From: Sorangium sp051521495
Lineage (GTDB): Bacteria; Myxococcota_A; Polyangia; Polyangiales; Polyangiaceae
Reading direction: 5' to 3'
Assembly: GCF_051521495.1 (NCBI RefSeq)
Contig: NZ_CP150355.1
Span: 5,208,001 to 5,272,000, forward strand
Length of the DNA stretch: 64,000 bases
Positions 12,878 through 21,954 of this stretch are shown piece after piece. Every line of letters starts with the position of its first letter. Position 1 is the stretch's first letter. The notes below the pieces were generated by a model, which was not told where the DNA came from, made no database searches, and was given only the letters and a program-made list of their open reading frames with translations. A program made the position numbers and the translations under genes.

Positions 12878-13163
12878 ACCCGAAACAGGCCCGCGCGCCG
12901 AGCCGATGCGCGGGGGGTCGTCGGAAGGGCGCGGCGCCCGGCGCACGCTGGCGCCTCGCACGTGAACCCGCGTTAACAGCGCATCGGGCACGCGCAGGTC
13001 CGCGAGGACCCCTGCGACGCGCGCTCGCCTCCCGAGATCCGCGGCGCCCGAGATCGCGATTCACCCCTGCGCTCCGCGGCAGATCACGCGACCACGGCCC
13101 CCCGCCGAGCGAGGCCGCCGCGCATCGCTGCTCGCTGGCACGTCGGGTGCACAAGCGCCGGGC

Positions 13164-13805
13164 ATGCCCAACGACTTGCTTCTCTGTGACAAGGGGCGCT
13201 CGGAAGACCTCGGCGAGCTCGCCGAAGGGGTGCTGGTGGAGGCGATGATCGCGGGGGACGAGCGCGCCTGGCGCGCCTTCCACGCCCGCTACGATCGGCT
13301 CGTCCACCGCTGCATCAGCGGCGTGATCGCCCGGTTCTCCGCCGTGGTCGCGCAGGACGACATCCGCGACATCCACGCGACGCTGCTCGTGCAGCTGCTC
13401 TCGAACGACATGCGCAAGCTGAGGAGCTTCGACGGAAGCCGCGGCACGCGGCTGAGCTCCTGGATCGGCACGCTCGCCGTCCGCTGCGCGTACGACCACC
13501 TGCGTTCGAGGAGGCGCGCGCCGCGCTGCGCCCCGCTCGACGACGCGGCGGTCGAGCTCCCCTGCGAGCGCCCCTCGCCCCAGGAGCAGGCCGAGCGCCA
13601 CGAGCGCGCCGCGCTCGTGGGGAGCGTGCTCCACGGCTTCTCCGACAAGGATCGCGAGTTCGTCGCGCTCTACTTCGGCGAGGGCCTGCCCCCGGAGCAG
13701 ATCGCCGAGCGGATGGGGATCAGCGTGAAGACGGTGTACTCGAAGCGTCACAAGATCCAGAGCCGCCTGGAGGCGATGCTGTCCAGCGTCAGCCTCGCGG
13801 CGTGA
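13164..13805 (+). CDS. Sigma-70 family RNA polymerase sigma factor (ECF-like)
   Basis: The 213-residue protein has a sigma region 2 (residues about 25-115, DERAWRAFHARYDRLVHRCI, then FDGSRGTRLSSWIGTLAVRCAYDHLRS) and a region 4 (residues about 145-205, LHGFSDKDREFVALYFGEG, then PPEQIAERMGISVKTVYSKRHKIQSRL). Regions 1 and 3 are absent, as in ECF sigma factors. It should redirect RNA polymerase to a small regulon. No anti-sigma gene is adjacent: the next gene encodes a degenerate peptidase lipoprotein 140 bp downstream and the previous gene is divergent. The regulator is therefore encoded elsewhere or is of another kind. Start ATG 13164. Confidence 0.88.
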   Translation: MPNDLLLCDKGRSEDLGELAEGVLVEAMIAGDERAWRAFHARYDRLVHRCISGVIARFSAVVAQDDIRDIHATLLVQLLSNDMRKLRSFDGSRGTRLSSWIGTLAVRCAYDHLRSRRRAPRCAPLDDAAVELPCERPSPQEQAERHERAALVGSVLHGFSDKDREFVALYFGEGLPPEQIAERMGISVKTVYSKRHKIQSRLEAMLSSVSLAA

Positions 13806-13944
13806 CGGCCCCTCCCCCGAACGGGGCTCGGCGGCCGACGGCCCTGTGGTATGAGCCGGAGAGGATGGCTCGCCCGCCCCGCACCTCCTCCGCGCTCCCG
13901 GTCATCGAGGCCGCCGCGCTCGTCGCCATCAACCGCTCCGACGC

Positions 13945-16446
13945 ATGCGCTCCCTGAGGCCCGCGCTCCTCTCGCCGCTCATCCTGCTCGCGGCCTGCAG
14001 CGGCGCGGCGCCCGGCGGCCCGCCGCCGGGGCGCGCCCTCGCCTCGACGCCCGAGGGCAGCGTCGGGCGCATCGAGGTGCGCCACCTCGACGCCCGGCCG
14101 CGGCTCACGCTCGTCTCGCGCGACGGCGATCCCGCGCCCGCGCTCGTCGTCTCGGTCGCGACCGATCTCGGCTCGGTCGCGACGACGGCGCTCGCCAGCG
14201 TGGTCGAGGCGCGGCTGCTCGCCGCCGGCTTCGACGTGGACGCGCGCATCGACCGCAGCGCCTTCCGCGTGCGCCTGCTCGTCAGGGACGCGGCGCGCGT
14301 CGCGCCGTTCCTGCGCGCGCTCTCGGCGGCGTTCGCGCAGCCCATCGCGGCCGGCAGCCCGGAGGTCGCCCGGGCGGCGGCGCGGACGCAGGCGCTCAAG
14401 ACGAGCCCGCTCGACGCGCCGGAGCTCGCGCCGATCGCGGCGTGCACCGGCCAGCTGGGCCTCGCGGGCGCCGAGCCGGTGGTCGACCTGGCGACGCCCG
14501 CGGGCGCGCGGGAGCTCGAGGGGTGGCGGACCGCGGCGCTGCACGCCGGGCGCACCTCGATCGCCGCCGTCGGCCCCGCCGCGTTCTGCGACGAGGCGGC
14601 CCGCGCGGCGGAGGGCGTCGACGCCTGGCCGGCGGGCGGCCCGCCCGCGGACGCCTGGCCGGCGGCGGATACCGTCGGCGTGTACACGACGAACCAGCTC
14701 GAGCGGCGCGCCGCCCGCGTCACCGTGGCCGCGCGGGTCGCGAGCCCCCAGGCGGCGGTCGCCGCGGCGGAGCGGCTCGGCGCGCCGGGGTCCCCGCTCC
14801 GCGCGCGGCTCTCGGCGCTCGCCTCCCCGTTCCGCGCCGTCGAGGTGCTCGGGGTCGCCCGCCCGCGCGGCGGCTGCGTCAGCGTGACCATCGAGGCCGC
14901 CGACCTGCCCGCGGCCCCGCCCATCGAGACGTCGGCGGCGCTCGCGGTCGCGGTCGTGCGGCAGGAGGTGCGCCGCGGCCTTTCGGCGCCGTCGAGCCCC
15001 GCCGTCGCCAGCCGGCAGGTCCTCACCGCGCAGGACCCTCGCGACGCGGGCGCGCGCGCCGCCTGGTGGGCGCTCTCGGGGAGCGCCCCGGGCGCGCCGC
15101 CGGAGCGGTGGGCGACGGCGCTCGGCGTCCCTCCGAGCGCCGATCCGCCAAAGCCCGCAGCGCCGGGCGAGGCCGGCGCGCGGCGCTTCGAGGCAGAGCT
15201 CGCGCGCGCGCTCGCGCCAGGCGCCCAGCCCGCCCTGGAGCGGCGGGCGCTGGTCGAGCGCGGGCAAGGCGAGGTCTGGGTCCTGCTCGGCAGCCCGTGC
15301 GGCGTCGCGGAGGAGGGGCTGTACGACGCCGGGGCGACGGCGCTCGCCGCGCTCGCCGCCGTGCAGACCCGGCGGCGGGAGCTCGACGTCACGATCGAGC
15401 CCTGGGTCACGGCCGATGCCGTCGGGGTGCTCGCGCACGCGCCGTTCCGCGACGAGCGCGAGACGCCGGCCGAGCTCGGGCGCCGCGTCGCGAGCGCCGC
15501 CGCGCGCACGGTCGCGGCGACGACGCTGGGCCCCGAGGCGCTCACGCAGGCGCGCGCGGCGGCGCTCCAGCACCTGGAGCACCTCTCGGGCGGGCGGGCC
15601 GCGGCGCTCGAGGCCTTCGCCTCCGCGATCGCGCCCGACCACCCGTCCTGGATCGAGCCGTTCGGCGTCTGGGACCGGGTGGCGAGCGGCGCGCTCGAGA
15701 CCGTGCAGCTCCGCTGGCAGGCGCTCGCGACCGGCCCGCTCCGGCTCGCCGTCCTCGCGAACGCCGACGCTTCCCAGGCGTCCGCCGCGGCGGACGCCGC
15801 CGAGCGCTGGCTCGCGCCGCGGCTCGCCCCGCGCGGGTGCGGCTCGCCGGACGGCGCGGTGGTGCCCCGGCTCGGTCACCACGACGCCCGCCTGCCGTCC
15901 GGCGCCGTCGTCTCGCAGGCCGTCGTCGGCGCGCGGCTCCCTGCGGCGCGCGAGGCCAGCTCCACGGCGCGCGATCTCGCCGAGCTCACGGCCTTCGCCC
16001 TCAACGGCGAAGGCGGCCTGCTCGCGGCCGCGCTCTCCCCTGCGGCGAGCGCCGCGGCTCCGGCTCCGGCCGGCGCGGCCGAGGCGAAGCGGCCGCTCTC
16101 GGCCCGCGCGAGCGCGCGCGTGCTCGGCGGGACGCGCGCGGCGGCGCTCGCGGTCGAGATCAGGGCGAACGCCGCAGAGCTGAGCGAGGCCTCGGACCGC
16201 GTGAAGGAGCTCCTCGCCGGCCTCGCGCAGCGGGTGACCGACGCCGACCTCGGCCGCGCCGAAGCTCACCTCGCCCGGCGCGAGCGCGATGCGCTCGCGG
16301 AGCCCCGGCGTCGGCTCATCCACCTGTTCAACGGCCGCGCCCCCCGCGCGCCCGTCGGCAAGACAACGCTGGCCGCGTGGCGCGCCTTCCTTTCGGGCGC
16401 GCTCGGCGCGGACGCGATCGTGACCGTCGAAGCCCGGCCCGACTGA
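13945..16446 (+). CDS. Lipoprotein with degenerate M16 (insulinase-like) fold
   Basis: The 833-residue protein starts with a lipoprotein signal peptide (LSPLILLAACSG, Cys about residue 18). Two tandem halves have the alternating Ala-rich helix/strand pattern of M16 metallopeptidases (LVVSVATDLGSVATTALASVVEAR; later VTIEPWVTADAVGVLAHAPF and LARRERDALAEPRRRL). The zinc motif HxxEH that M16 enzymes need is not visible, so this is probably an inactive, structural relative, like one subunit of heterodimeric M16 enzymes. No active partner is adjacent. The length is about twice that of a single M16 unit. Start ATG 13945; the 3' end is convergent with the sigma-region-4 gene. Confidence 0.7.
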   Translation: MRSLRPALLSPLILLAACSGAAPGGPPPGRALASTPEGSVGRIEVRHLDARPRLTLVSRDGDPAPALVVSVATDLGSVATTALASVVEARLLAAGFDVDARIDRSAFRVRLLVRDAARVAPFLRALSAAFAQPIAAGSPEVARAAARTQALKTSPLDAPELAPIAACTGQLGLAGAEPVVDLATPAGARELEGWRTAALHAGRTSIAAVGPAAFCDEAARAAEGVDAWPAGGPPADAWPAADTVGVYTTNQLERRAARVTVAARVASPQAAVAAAERLGAPGSPLRARLSALASPFRAVEVLGVARPRGGCVSVTIEAADLPAAPPIETSAALAVAVVRQEVRRGLSAPSSPAVASRQVLTAQDPRDAGARAAWWALSGSAPGAPPERWATALGVPPSADPPKPAAPGEAGARRFEAELARALAPGAQPALERRALVERGQGEVWVLLGSPCGVAEEGLYDAGATALAALAAVQTRRRELDVTIEPWVTADAVGVLAHAPFRDERETPAELGRRVASAAARTVAATTLGPEALTQARAAALQHLEHLSGGRAAALEAFASAIAPDHPSWIEPFGVWDRVASGALETVQLRWQALATGPLRLAVLANADASQASAAADAAERWLAPRLAPRGCGSPDGAVVPRLGHHDARLPSGAVVSQAVVGARLPAAREASSTARDLAELTAFALNGEGGLLAAALSPAASAAAPAPAGAAEAKRPLSARASARVLGGTRAAALAVEIRANAAELSEASDRVKELLAGLAQRVTDADLGRAEAHLARRERDALAEPRRRLIHLFNGRAPRAPVGKTTLAAWRAFLSGALGADAIVTVEARPD

Positions 16447-16473
16447 TCACTCCCCGCCCGTCGACGTCGCCGG

Positions 16474-17259
16474 TCACTCCCCGCCGTCGAAGTCGCCGGC
16501 GTCCTCGAGCTCGTCCGTCCGCTCGGCGCGGCTCGCCTCGATGCCCTCGTCCTCCGCGTCGCCCTCGCCGCGCGTGGCCTTGTCCTCGTCCTCGTCCTCG
16601 TCCTCGTCGACCTCGTCCTCATCATCGTCGTCCGGCTGGGTCAGCACGGGGAGCCGGCGCTTGCCGACCGGACCCTCATCGACGTAGTCGCGCAGCGCCA
16701 TCATGTCCTTGAGCGCCTCTAGCTTCGCGAGCGCCTTGACCTCGACCTGGCGGATCCGCTCGCGGGTGAGGTTCATGATCGCCCCCACGTCCTCGAGCGT
16801 CGTGCCGCCGCGATCCGCGACGTCGAGCGCGCATGTCTCGTTCATGTCCCAGACCTCCAGGTCGGGGAAGTTCAGCTTGATGGCGCCCGTCCTGGCGGAG
16901 ACGTCGAGATAGAGGTGGTGCTGGCACGAGACGTAAGGGCACGGCCTCGGGCCGTCGACGCACTCGGCGCGGGTCCGCGGCTTGTAGTAATCGGTCTCGG
17001 GGTAGAGCATCCGGCCGATCTCGAGCTCGCGCTTGGTCATGCGCTTGACGCTGATCGTACGCGCCCGGATCTCGCGCTTCCTCCGCGACCTGCGCTGCTC
17101 GCGCGTGATCGCGTTCCCCGACGCCGAGGGGTCCGCCTGGAGCGCGAGCGCGCCCTCCACGACGGGCTCATTGGAACCCGCTGGGTCGCAATCGCCCCCC
17201 GCCGCATCCGCACCGTCCAGGCCGAAGTTCTCGAGCTCGCTGTCAGACACCGTCGCCAT
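16474..17259 (-). CDS. Sigma-70 region 4-like DNA-binding protein with acidic tail
   Basis: The 261-residue protein has an Arg/Lys-rich segment (residues about 55-75, REQRRSRRKREIRAR), a central part with CPYVSCQHHLYLDV and a C-terminal helix-turn-helix typical of sigma region 4 (TTLEDVGAIMNLTRERIRQVEVKALAKLEAL, residues about 150-180). No sigma region 2 is present, so it cannot act as a normal sigma factor; it may bind -35-like DNA or core polymerase. The tail is almost pure Asp/Glu, encoded by GTCCTC-type hexamer repeats at about 16570-16625. ATG 17259 has a good GGAGG site a few bases upstream. Confidence 0.8.
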   Translation of the reverse strand: MATVSDSELENFGLDGADAAGGDCDPAGSNEPVVEGALALQADPSASGNAITREQRRSRRKREIRARTISVKRMTKRELEIGRMLYPETDYYKPRTRAECVDGPRPCPYVSCQHHLYLDVSARTGAIKLNFPDLEVWDMNETCALDVADRGGTTLEDVGAIMNLTRERIRQVEVKALAKLEALKDMMALRDYVDEGPVGKRRLPVLTQPDDDDEDEVDEDEDEDEDKATRGEGDAEDEGIEASRAERTDELEDAGDFDGGE

Positions 17260-17501
17260 GCGCTGCCTCCGTTTGGTAGCGTCTCCGCTCTCAAGCGTGC
17301 GCGTCTCTCCCCGTACGTCCGAGTCCCAGCTCGAGCGCAGAGGGATCCGCTCCTTAAGCCCGACGTATCGCCGGATGCCGTCCCTAAAAAACTGCGACGA
17401 AACGAGCCGATGCCCGTCCCGTCGATCGCGTCAAACCCAGGCGGGGCCGCGCCCGCGGCCCCATGTACTTCACGAAGACGAAGCGCCCGCGACTCGGCCT
17501 C

Positions 17502-18032
17502 TCAAGAGGAAGCCGCCTGTCTCGTGAGCCGCGCTTGCGCCATCAAGCGCTCTTCTATCAACGACAGCTTCGCGACGAGCTCCCGCGCGAGCGTCTCCGC
17601 GCTCGCGAGGTCCTGGGCTATCGCCCTGCCGCTCGTCTCGCTCCGCCTCTCCTTGGCGGCATCCCTGAGCGCAGTGAAGACCTTGGTCATCGCGCGCTCG
17701 AGCTCCTCGATATCACCTCTCACGAACAGGAATTCACGCTGAATCTCTTCGATGGTGTAGTCCTGGGCCATCATCTCTTTGATGCGCTGAACCTGGCGGA
17801 CTACCGTGGCCGGATACATGCCCTGCGAGCCCTGGTGCTTGCCCTTGCGCCCCACGCGCACGCTGCGCGGGAGCAAGCCGAGCTGCACGTACTTCCGGAG
17901 CGTCGCCTCGCTGAACTTGATTCCATGAGCCGCGAACAGCTCGAGGATATCGCTCGATGTGATCCCTTGGGCGTGCTCCCGCTCGATGCGATCAAGCACC
18001 TCCTCGGGGATCCTCTGCACCGGTCCTCCCAT
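17502..18032 (-). CDS. MerR family transcriptional regulator
   Basis: The 176-residue protein has an N-terminal winged helix of MerR type (SSDILELFAAHGIKFSEATLRKYVQ, then LGLLPRSVRVGRKGKHQGSQGMYPATVVRQVQRIK), followed by a coiled-coil dimerisation region (residues about 90-170). No Cys-rich metal-binding loop or ligand domain is present. The first codons are ATGGGAGGACCG followed by GTG, so GGGAGGA could be the ribosome binding site for a GTG start at 18020; either start leaves the DNA-binding domain intact. A promoter with a perfect inverted repeat in its spacer lies at 18068-18097 and suggests autoregulation. The target genes are unknown; the divergent hydrolase/ABC operon begins 340 bp away. 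Confidence 0.82.
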   Translation of the reverse strand: MGGPVQRIPEEVLDRIEREHAQGITSSDILELFAAHGIKFSEATLRKYVQLGLLPRSVRVGRKGKHQGSQGMYPATVVRQVQRIKEMMAQDYTIEEIQREFLFVRGDIEELERAMTKVFTALRDAAKERRSETSGRAIAQDLASAETLARELVAKLSLIEERLMAQARLTRQAASS

Positions 18033-18067
18033 CGATTGCCGGAGGCCCTACCCAACCGACGCGGGCG

Positions 18068-18097
18068 ACTCTATTCCACTGAATGGAATACAGTCAA
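18068..18097 (-). promoter_or_regulatory. Promoter of the MerR-family gene (TTGACT-N18-TAGAGT)
   Basis: Read on the minus strand, TTGACT (18097-18092) and TAGAGT (18073-18068) are separated by 18 bp, giving an expected start near 18061 and a leader of about 30 nt. It is one of the few consensus-like -35/-10 pairs in the window. The spacer is filled by the inverted repeat at 18072-18090. Confidence 0.6.
18072..18090. promoter_or_regulatory. Operator candidate: perfect inverted repeat TATTCCA-N5-TGGAATA
   Basis: TATTCCA (18072-18078) and TGGAATA (18084-18090) are exact reverse complements with a 5-bp centre CTGAA. The repeat sits between the -35 and -10 hexamers of the MerR-family gene promoter, the usual operator position for MerR regulators. 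The AT-rich sequence stands out from its surroundings. Confidence 0.6.
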
Positions 18098-18357
18098 TTG
18101 ACGCGACTACGATTATTGTGTGGCTGTCGCGAGATGCGGTGCTTTGCCGGGGTTTTTGACATGCCTCGGACATTTTCCGTCCGTCGGAGCGACGCGTCGG
18201 TCCGCTCGCCACGTCGACGATCGGGGGGCGAGGCGGGAAAGAAGCGACGCTCGGTGCACTGGGTGCGCGCAAGGGGGGGCCCGCCATGCAGTGGGGCTCG
18301 TGGAGCGGCATGTCCCGTACCCTGACACACATCGGTCCTTTCAGACAAAAGGGCTGA

Positions 18358-18363
18358 TAGTCT
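18358..18363 (+). promoter_or_regulatory. -10 element (TAGTCT), short-leader start
   Basis: TAGTCT gives an expected +1 at 18370, four bases before ATG 18374 of the alpha/beta hydrolase. Between this element and the operator at 18090 I see nothing else recognisable in the 341-bp intergenic region. Confidence 0.45.
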
Positions 18364-18373
18364 CGCCGCCACC

Positions 18374-19267
18374 ATGGCCAAGGCCCTCGCCAGCGAGGGT
18401 CGGGGCGCGGCCTCCCCCGCCGCCCCCCGACCCGTCGAACGCGTCATCAGGGATGTCACCGCCCGGGGGGTCAGGATGCGGGTCCTGGTCGCCGGGGCGG
18501 GCAACGGCCCGGCGCTCCTGCTGATCCACAGCTTCCTCGTCAGCCACCTGGAGTTCGACGACGTGATCGACGCGCTGGCCCAGCGGTTCCACGTCATCGC
18601 CCCGGACCTCCCGGGCTTCGGCGAGAGCGAGAAGCCGAGCCCGGCGCGGTACGCTTACGGCATCGAGACGTTCGCCGAGGCCGTGGCCGACCTCATCGCC
18701 GCCTTCGGCGTCGGCCGGGCGCACCTCGTCGGCCACGGGATGGGCGCCGCCGTCGCGCTCACGCTGGCGGCCGACCACCCGGAGCTCGTCCAGCGGCTCG
18801 TCCTGGAGGACGCGCTCTGTTACCCGTTCCCGATGAGCTTCAAGATGAAGCTCCCGCTCATGCCGGTCGTGGGCGGCATCGTCTTCAAGCAGCTCCACGG
18901 CCGCGGCACGTTCCGGTCGTACTTCCGCGACGATGTGTTCCGGGCGGACGCTACCGTGCCGCTTGCGCGCGTCGACCGGCACTACGACCTCTTCAACGCC
19001 CCCTCGGCGCGCGAGAGCGCCCACGCGGTGATGCGCGCCGTGCTCGACGCGCGCCCCGTCGTCGCGCGCCTCACCCGGATCACGGCGCCGACCCTCGTCG
19101 TGTGGGGGCGCGACGACAGCATCTTCCCGGCCGCGAGCGCGCAGCGGCTCGCCCGCGAGATCTCCGGCGCGATGCTCGAGATCATGGACGCCGGGCACTC
19201 GCCCCACGAGGAGCGGCCGGAGGAGTTCGTCGCGCTCGTGACGCAGTTCCTCGAAGGGAAGCGGTGA
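18374..19267 (+). CDS. Alpha/beta hydrolase fold protein lacking the nucleophilic Ser
   Basis: The 297-residue protein has a standard alpha/beta hydrolase core: LLLIHSFLVSHLEF (oxyanion region), VIAPDLPGFGESEKPS, VVWGRDDSIFP (acid, residue about 250) and MDAGHSPHEERPEEF (His). The nucleophile elbow reads LVGHGMGAA, with Gly122 (codon GGG at 18737) where GHSMG would be expected. The Asp and His are kept while the Ser is lost, so normal esterase chemistry is unlikely; it may bind a ligand or use another mechanism. Its stop codon overlaps the GTG start of the permease/binding-protein fusion by 4 nt, so the two are translationally coupled, which suggests a role tied to the transported substrate. 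Confidence 0.85.
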   Translation: MAKALASEGRGAASPAAPRPVERVIRDVTARGVRMRVLVAGAGNGPALLLIHSFLVSHLEFDDVIDALAQRFHVIAPDLPGFGESEKPSPARYAYGIETFAEAVADLIAAFGVGRAHLVGHGMGAAVALTLAADHPELVQRLVLEDALCYPFPMSFKMKLPLMPVVGGIVFKQLHGRGTFRSYFRDDVFRADATVPLARVDRHYDLFNAPSARESAHAVMRAVLDARPVVARLTRITAPTLVVWGRDDSIFPAASAQRLAREISGAMLEIMDAGHSPHEERPEEFVALVTQFLEGKR

Positions 19268-21954
19268 CCGTGACGGCGCGCTGGGCCCGGCTCTCGCGCG
19301 GCGTCGCGCGAGCGGGCGAGCGCGCTGGGCGCGCCGTCCTCGGCGAGGACGCGGCGCGGCGCTTCCTCGGGGACCGCTCGGCGCTGCTCGGCCTCGGGAT
19401 CGTCGCGCTGCTCGCGGTGTTCGCCGCGGCGGGGCCGGCCATCATGGGCCACGACCCGAACGCGAGCGACTTCACCCTGGCCCGCGACGCCTCCGGCGCG
19501 CCGCCCGGGCCGTCGGCCGCCCACTGGCTCGGGACGGACCCCCTCTTCCGCGATCTCCTCGCGCGCCTCGCGCACGGCGCGCGGCTCTCGCTCGCCATCG
19601 CGCTCTCGTCCACGGCCCTCGCCACGGCGCTCGGCGCGCTCGTCGGCGTCACGGCCGGCATGGCCGCCGGCACGCGGGCGGACGCGCTCGACGGCGCGCT
19701 CATGCGGCTCGTCGACGTGATCCTCGCCCTGCCCTACCTGCTGTTCGTGACCGCGATCGGCGTCGCCGTGGGGCGCGCGGACGTGGGGACGATCCTGCTC
19801 GTGCTCGGCCTCACGGGGTGGACCGGCGCGGCGCGGGTCGTCCGGGCCAAGACGGTGGAGCTGGCGCAGCGCGATTTCGTGGCCGCCGCGCGCGCGCTCG
19901 GCGCGGGGCCGCTGCACGTCGTCCGGCGGCACGTCCTGCCGAACGTCGGCGGGACGCTGCTCGCGCTCGCGACGATCAGCGCCGGGCAGATGATCCTCGC
20001 CGAGGCCGCCCTCGGCTACCTGGGCGTCGGCGTGCAGCCGCCGACAGCGACGTGGGGCCGCATGCTGCACGAGGCCGAGCCGTACCTCGGGGTAAGGCCG
20101 CTCCTTGTCGCCGCGCCGGGCTTCGCCATCGTGCTCGCCGTGCTCGGCTTCCACCGCGCGAGCGAGGGGCTCCGCGACGCGCTCGATCCGGTCGGCGCCG
20201 CGCTCCCGCGCGGGCGGCGCCTGCCGGTCGATCTGCTCGTCGCGGGCGCGGTGCTGCTGCTGCTCTCGGGCGGCTCGCCGCGCGGCGTCCGCCCTCCCCT
20301 CGGCGGCGAGCCGGCGTCCGGCGCGCCCGTCCGCGGCGGCACCCTGCGCCTCGCGACCACCGTCAACGTGCGCGCGCTCGATCCGGCGATCGCCTACGAC
20401 GAGCTCTCGAGCACCGTCGCGGAGCTCGTCTTCGCCCGCCTCGTCGCGTGGGATCGCGACGGCCGCCTCACGCCCGATCTCGCGCGCGCGATCGAGGTCG
20501 AGCGCGGCGGGCGGACGTACGTCTTCACGCTGCGCGAGGGCGTGCGGTTCCACGACGGCGCGGAGCTCAGCGCCGCCGACGTGAAGCGCTCGATCGAGCG
20601 GACGCTCCACCCGAGGACGCCGAGCCCGGGCGCGAGCCAGTACGACATGATCGAGGGCTTCGCCGAGTACCGCGCGGGCGCGGCGCCGCACCTCGCGGGC
20701 GTGCGCGTGCTCGGCGACCGCGCCGTCGCGATCGATCTGCGCGCGCCGGACGCGACGTTCCTGCCCCGCATGACGCTCGCGTTCATGGCGCCTGTGTGCC
20801 CCTCGTCCGGGGCCGTGGTCGACGCGGCGAGCCCCCCGCCGCCGTGCGGCGCCGGACCGTTCCGCGTCGCGCGGTGGGACCAGGACGGCAGCATCGGGCT
20901 CGCCCGCCACGAGGGCTACTTCCGCCCGGGCCTGCCGTACCTCGACGCGATCGAGTGGCAGACCGGCGTGCGCGCGACGACCCAGCGCTACAAGTTCGAG
21001 GAGGGCGAGCTCGACACCCTGCGCGATCTGACCGCGATCGACGCGGCGACCTACCGCGCCGCCCCCGGGTGGGAGGGGCGCAGGCGCTGGGTGAACCGGA
21101 ACAGGACCAACGCCGTCTTCCTCAACACCGAGCTCGCGCCGTTCGACCAGCTCGCCGTCCGGCGCGCGGTCGCGTTCGCCCTCGACCCCACCGTGCTGGA
21201 GAAGGTGCGCCCCGATCTGCTCGCCATCGACCGGGTGCTGCCGCCGTCGATCCCGGGCCCCCCGCGCGACGCGCCGATGCGGCAGCACGACCTCTCGCGC
21301 GCCCTCGCGCAGATGGCCGCGGCCGGCTACCCGTACGATCCGGCGACCGGGAAAGGCGGCTACCCGGGCGTCATCGACTACATCGCGGTGCCCGACACCC
21401 TGGAGCAGGCGATCGGCGAGATCGTCCAGCAGCAGCTCGCCAGGATCGGCCTCCGCGTCCGCCTGCGGCTCGTCAGCTGGGCGACCTACCTCGCCGAGGC
21501 CTCGCGGCGCCGCGCCGTCCCCATGGGCTGGGTCGGATGGCAGGCCGACTTCCCCGACCCGGCGAGCGTCTTCGAGCCGACGCTCTCCACGAGCGCCATC
21601 CGCGACGAGGGCTCGCAGAACTACGCCTTCTTCAGCGACGAGGAGCTCGACCGCACGCTCGACGCCGCCCACGCCGAGCAGGATCGCGCGCGGCGCCTCG
21701 CCCTCTACGACCGCGCCGAGCGCATCGTCCGCGATCTCGCGCCCTGGGTGCCCACGTACACGGTGCGGCAGCTCGAACTGTGGCACCCTTACGTTCGCGG
21801 CCACGAGGGCGCCGCCGCGCTCACGTCCCACATGCACGAGATCTGGCTCGACCCGTCCGCGCGGAGCGCGGCTGGCGGAGGGCCGCGCGCGGCCGCGTCA
21901 CGATCTGCGAGGCCGCTCCGCGCGCTGCTCGCGCGCGCGGCCCTCCCGAGATGA
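19264..21954 (+). CDS. ABC importer permease (DppC/OppC type) fused to a family 5 substrate-binding protein
   Basis: The 896-residue protein joins two usually separate subunits. Residues 1 to about 310 are an inner-membrane permease with a first helix at 41-60, the HWLGTDPLFRDLLARL signature of DppC/OppC and an EAA loop (RDFVAAARALGAGPLHVVRRHVLPN). A further membrane helix (about 320-338, LPVDLLVAGAVLLLLSGG) then crosses the membrane so that the C-terminal part is periplasmic. Residues about 358-870 are a peptide/nickel-type binding protein (RGGTLRLATTVNVRALDPA, FTLREGVRFHDGAELSAADV, LNTELAPFDQLAVRRAVAFAL). GTG 19264 overlaps the hydrolase stop; the 3' end overlaps the next permease in ATGA. 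No ATPase gene is nearby. Confidence 0.88.
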   Translation: MTVTARWARLSRGVARAGERAGRAVLGEDAARRFLGDRSALLGLGIVALLAVFAAAGPAIMGHDPNASDFTLARDASGAPPGPSAAHWLGTDPLFRDLLARLAHGARLSLAIALSSTALATALGALVGVTAGMAAGTRADALDGALMRLVDVILALPYLLFVTAIGVAVGRADVGTILLVLGLTGWTGAARVVRAKTVELAQRDFVAAARALGAGPLHVVRRHVLPNVGGTLLALATISAGQMILAEAALGYLGVGVQPPTATWGRMLHEAEPYLGVRPLLVAAPGFAIVLAVLGFHRASEGLRDALDPVGAALPRGRRLPVDLLVAGAVLLLLSGGSPRGVRPPLGGEPASGAPVRGGTLRLATTVNVRALDPAIAYDELSSTVAELVFARLVAWDRDGRLTPDLARAIEVERGGRTYVFTLREGVRFHDGAELSAADVKRSIERTLHPRTPSPGASQYDMIEGFAEYRAGAAPHLAGVRVLGDRAVAIDLRAPDATFLPRMTLAFMAPVCPSSGAVVDAASPPPPCGAGPFRVARWDQDGSIGLARHEGYFRPGLPYLDAIEWQTGVRATTQRYKFEEGELDTLRDLTAIDAATYRAAPGWEGRRRWVNRNRTNAVFLNTELAPFDQLAVRRAVAFALDPTVLEKVRPDLLAIDRVLPPSIPGPPRDAPMRQHDLSRALAQMAAAGYPYDPATGKGGYPGVIDYIAVPDTLEQAIGEIVQQQLARIGLRVRLRLVSWATYLAEASRRRAVPMGWVGWQADFPDPASVFEPTLSTSAIRDEGSQNYAFFSDEELDRTLDAAHAEQDRARRLALYDRAERIVRDLAPWVPTYTVRQLELWHPYVRGHEGAAALTSHMHEIWLDPSARSAAGGGPRAAASRSARPLRALLARAALPR

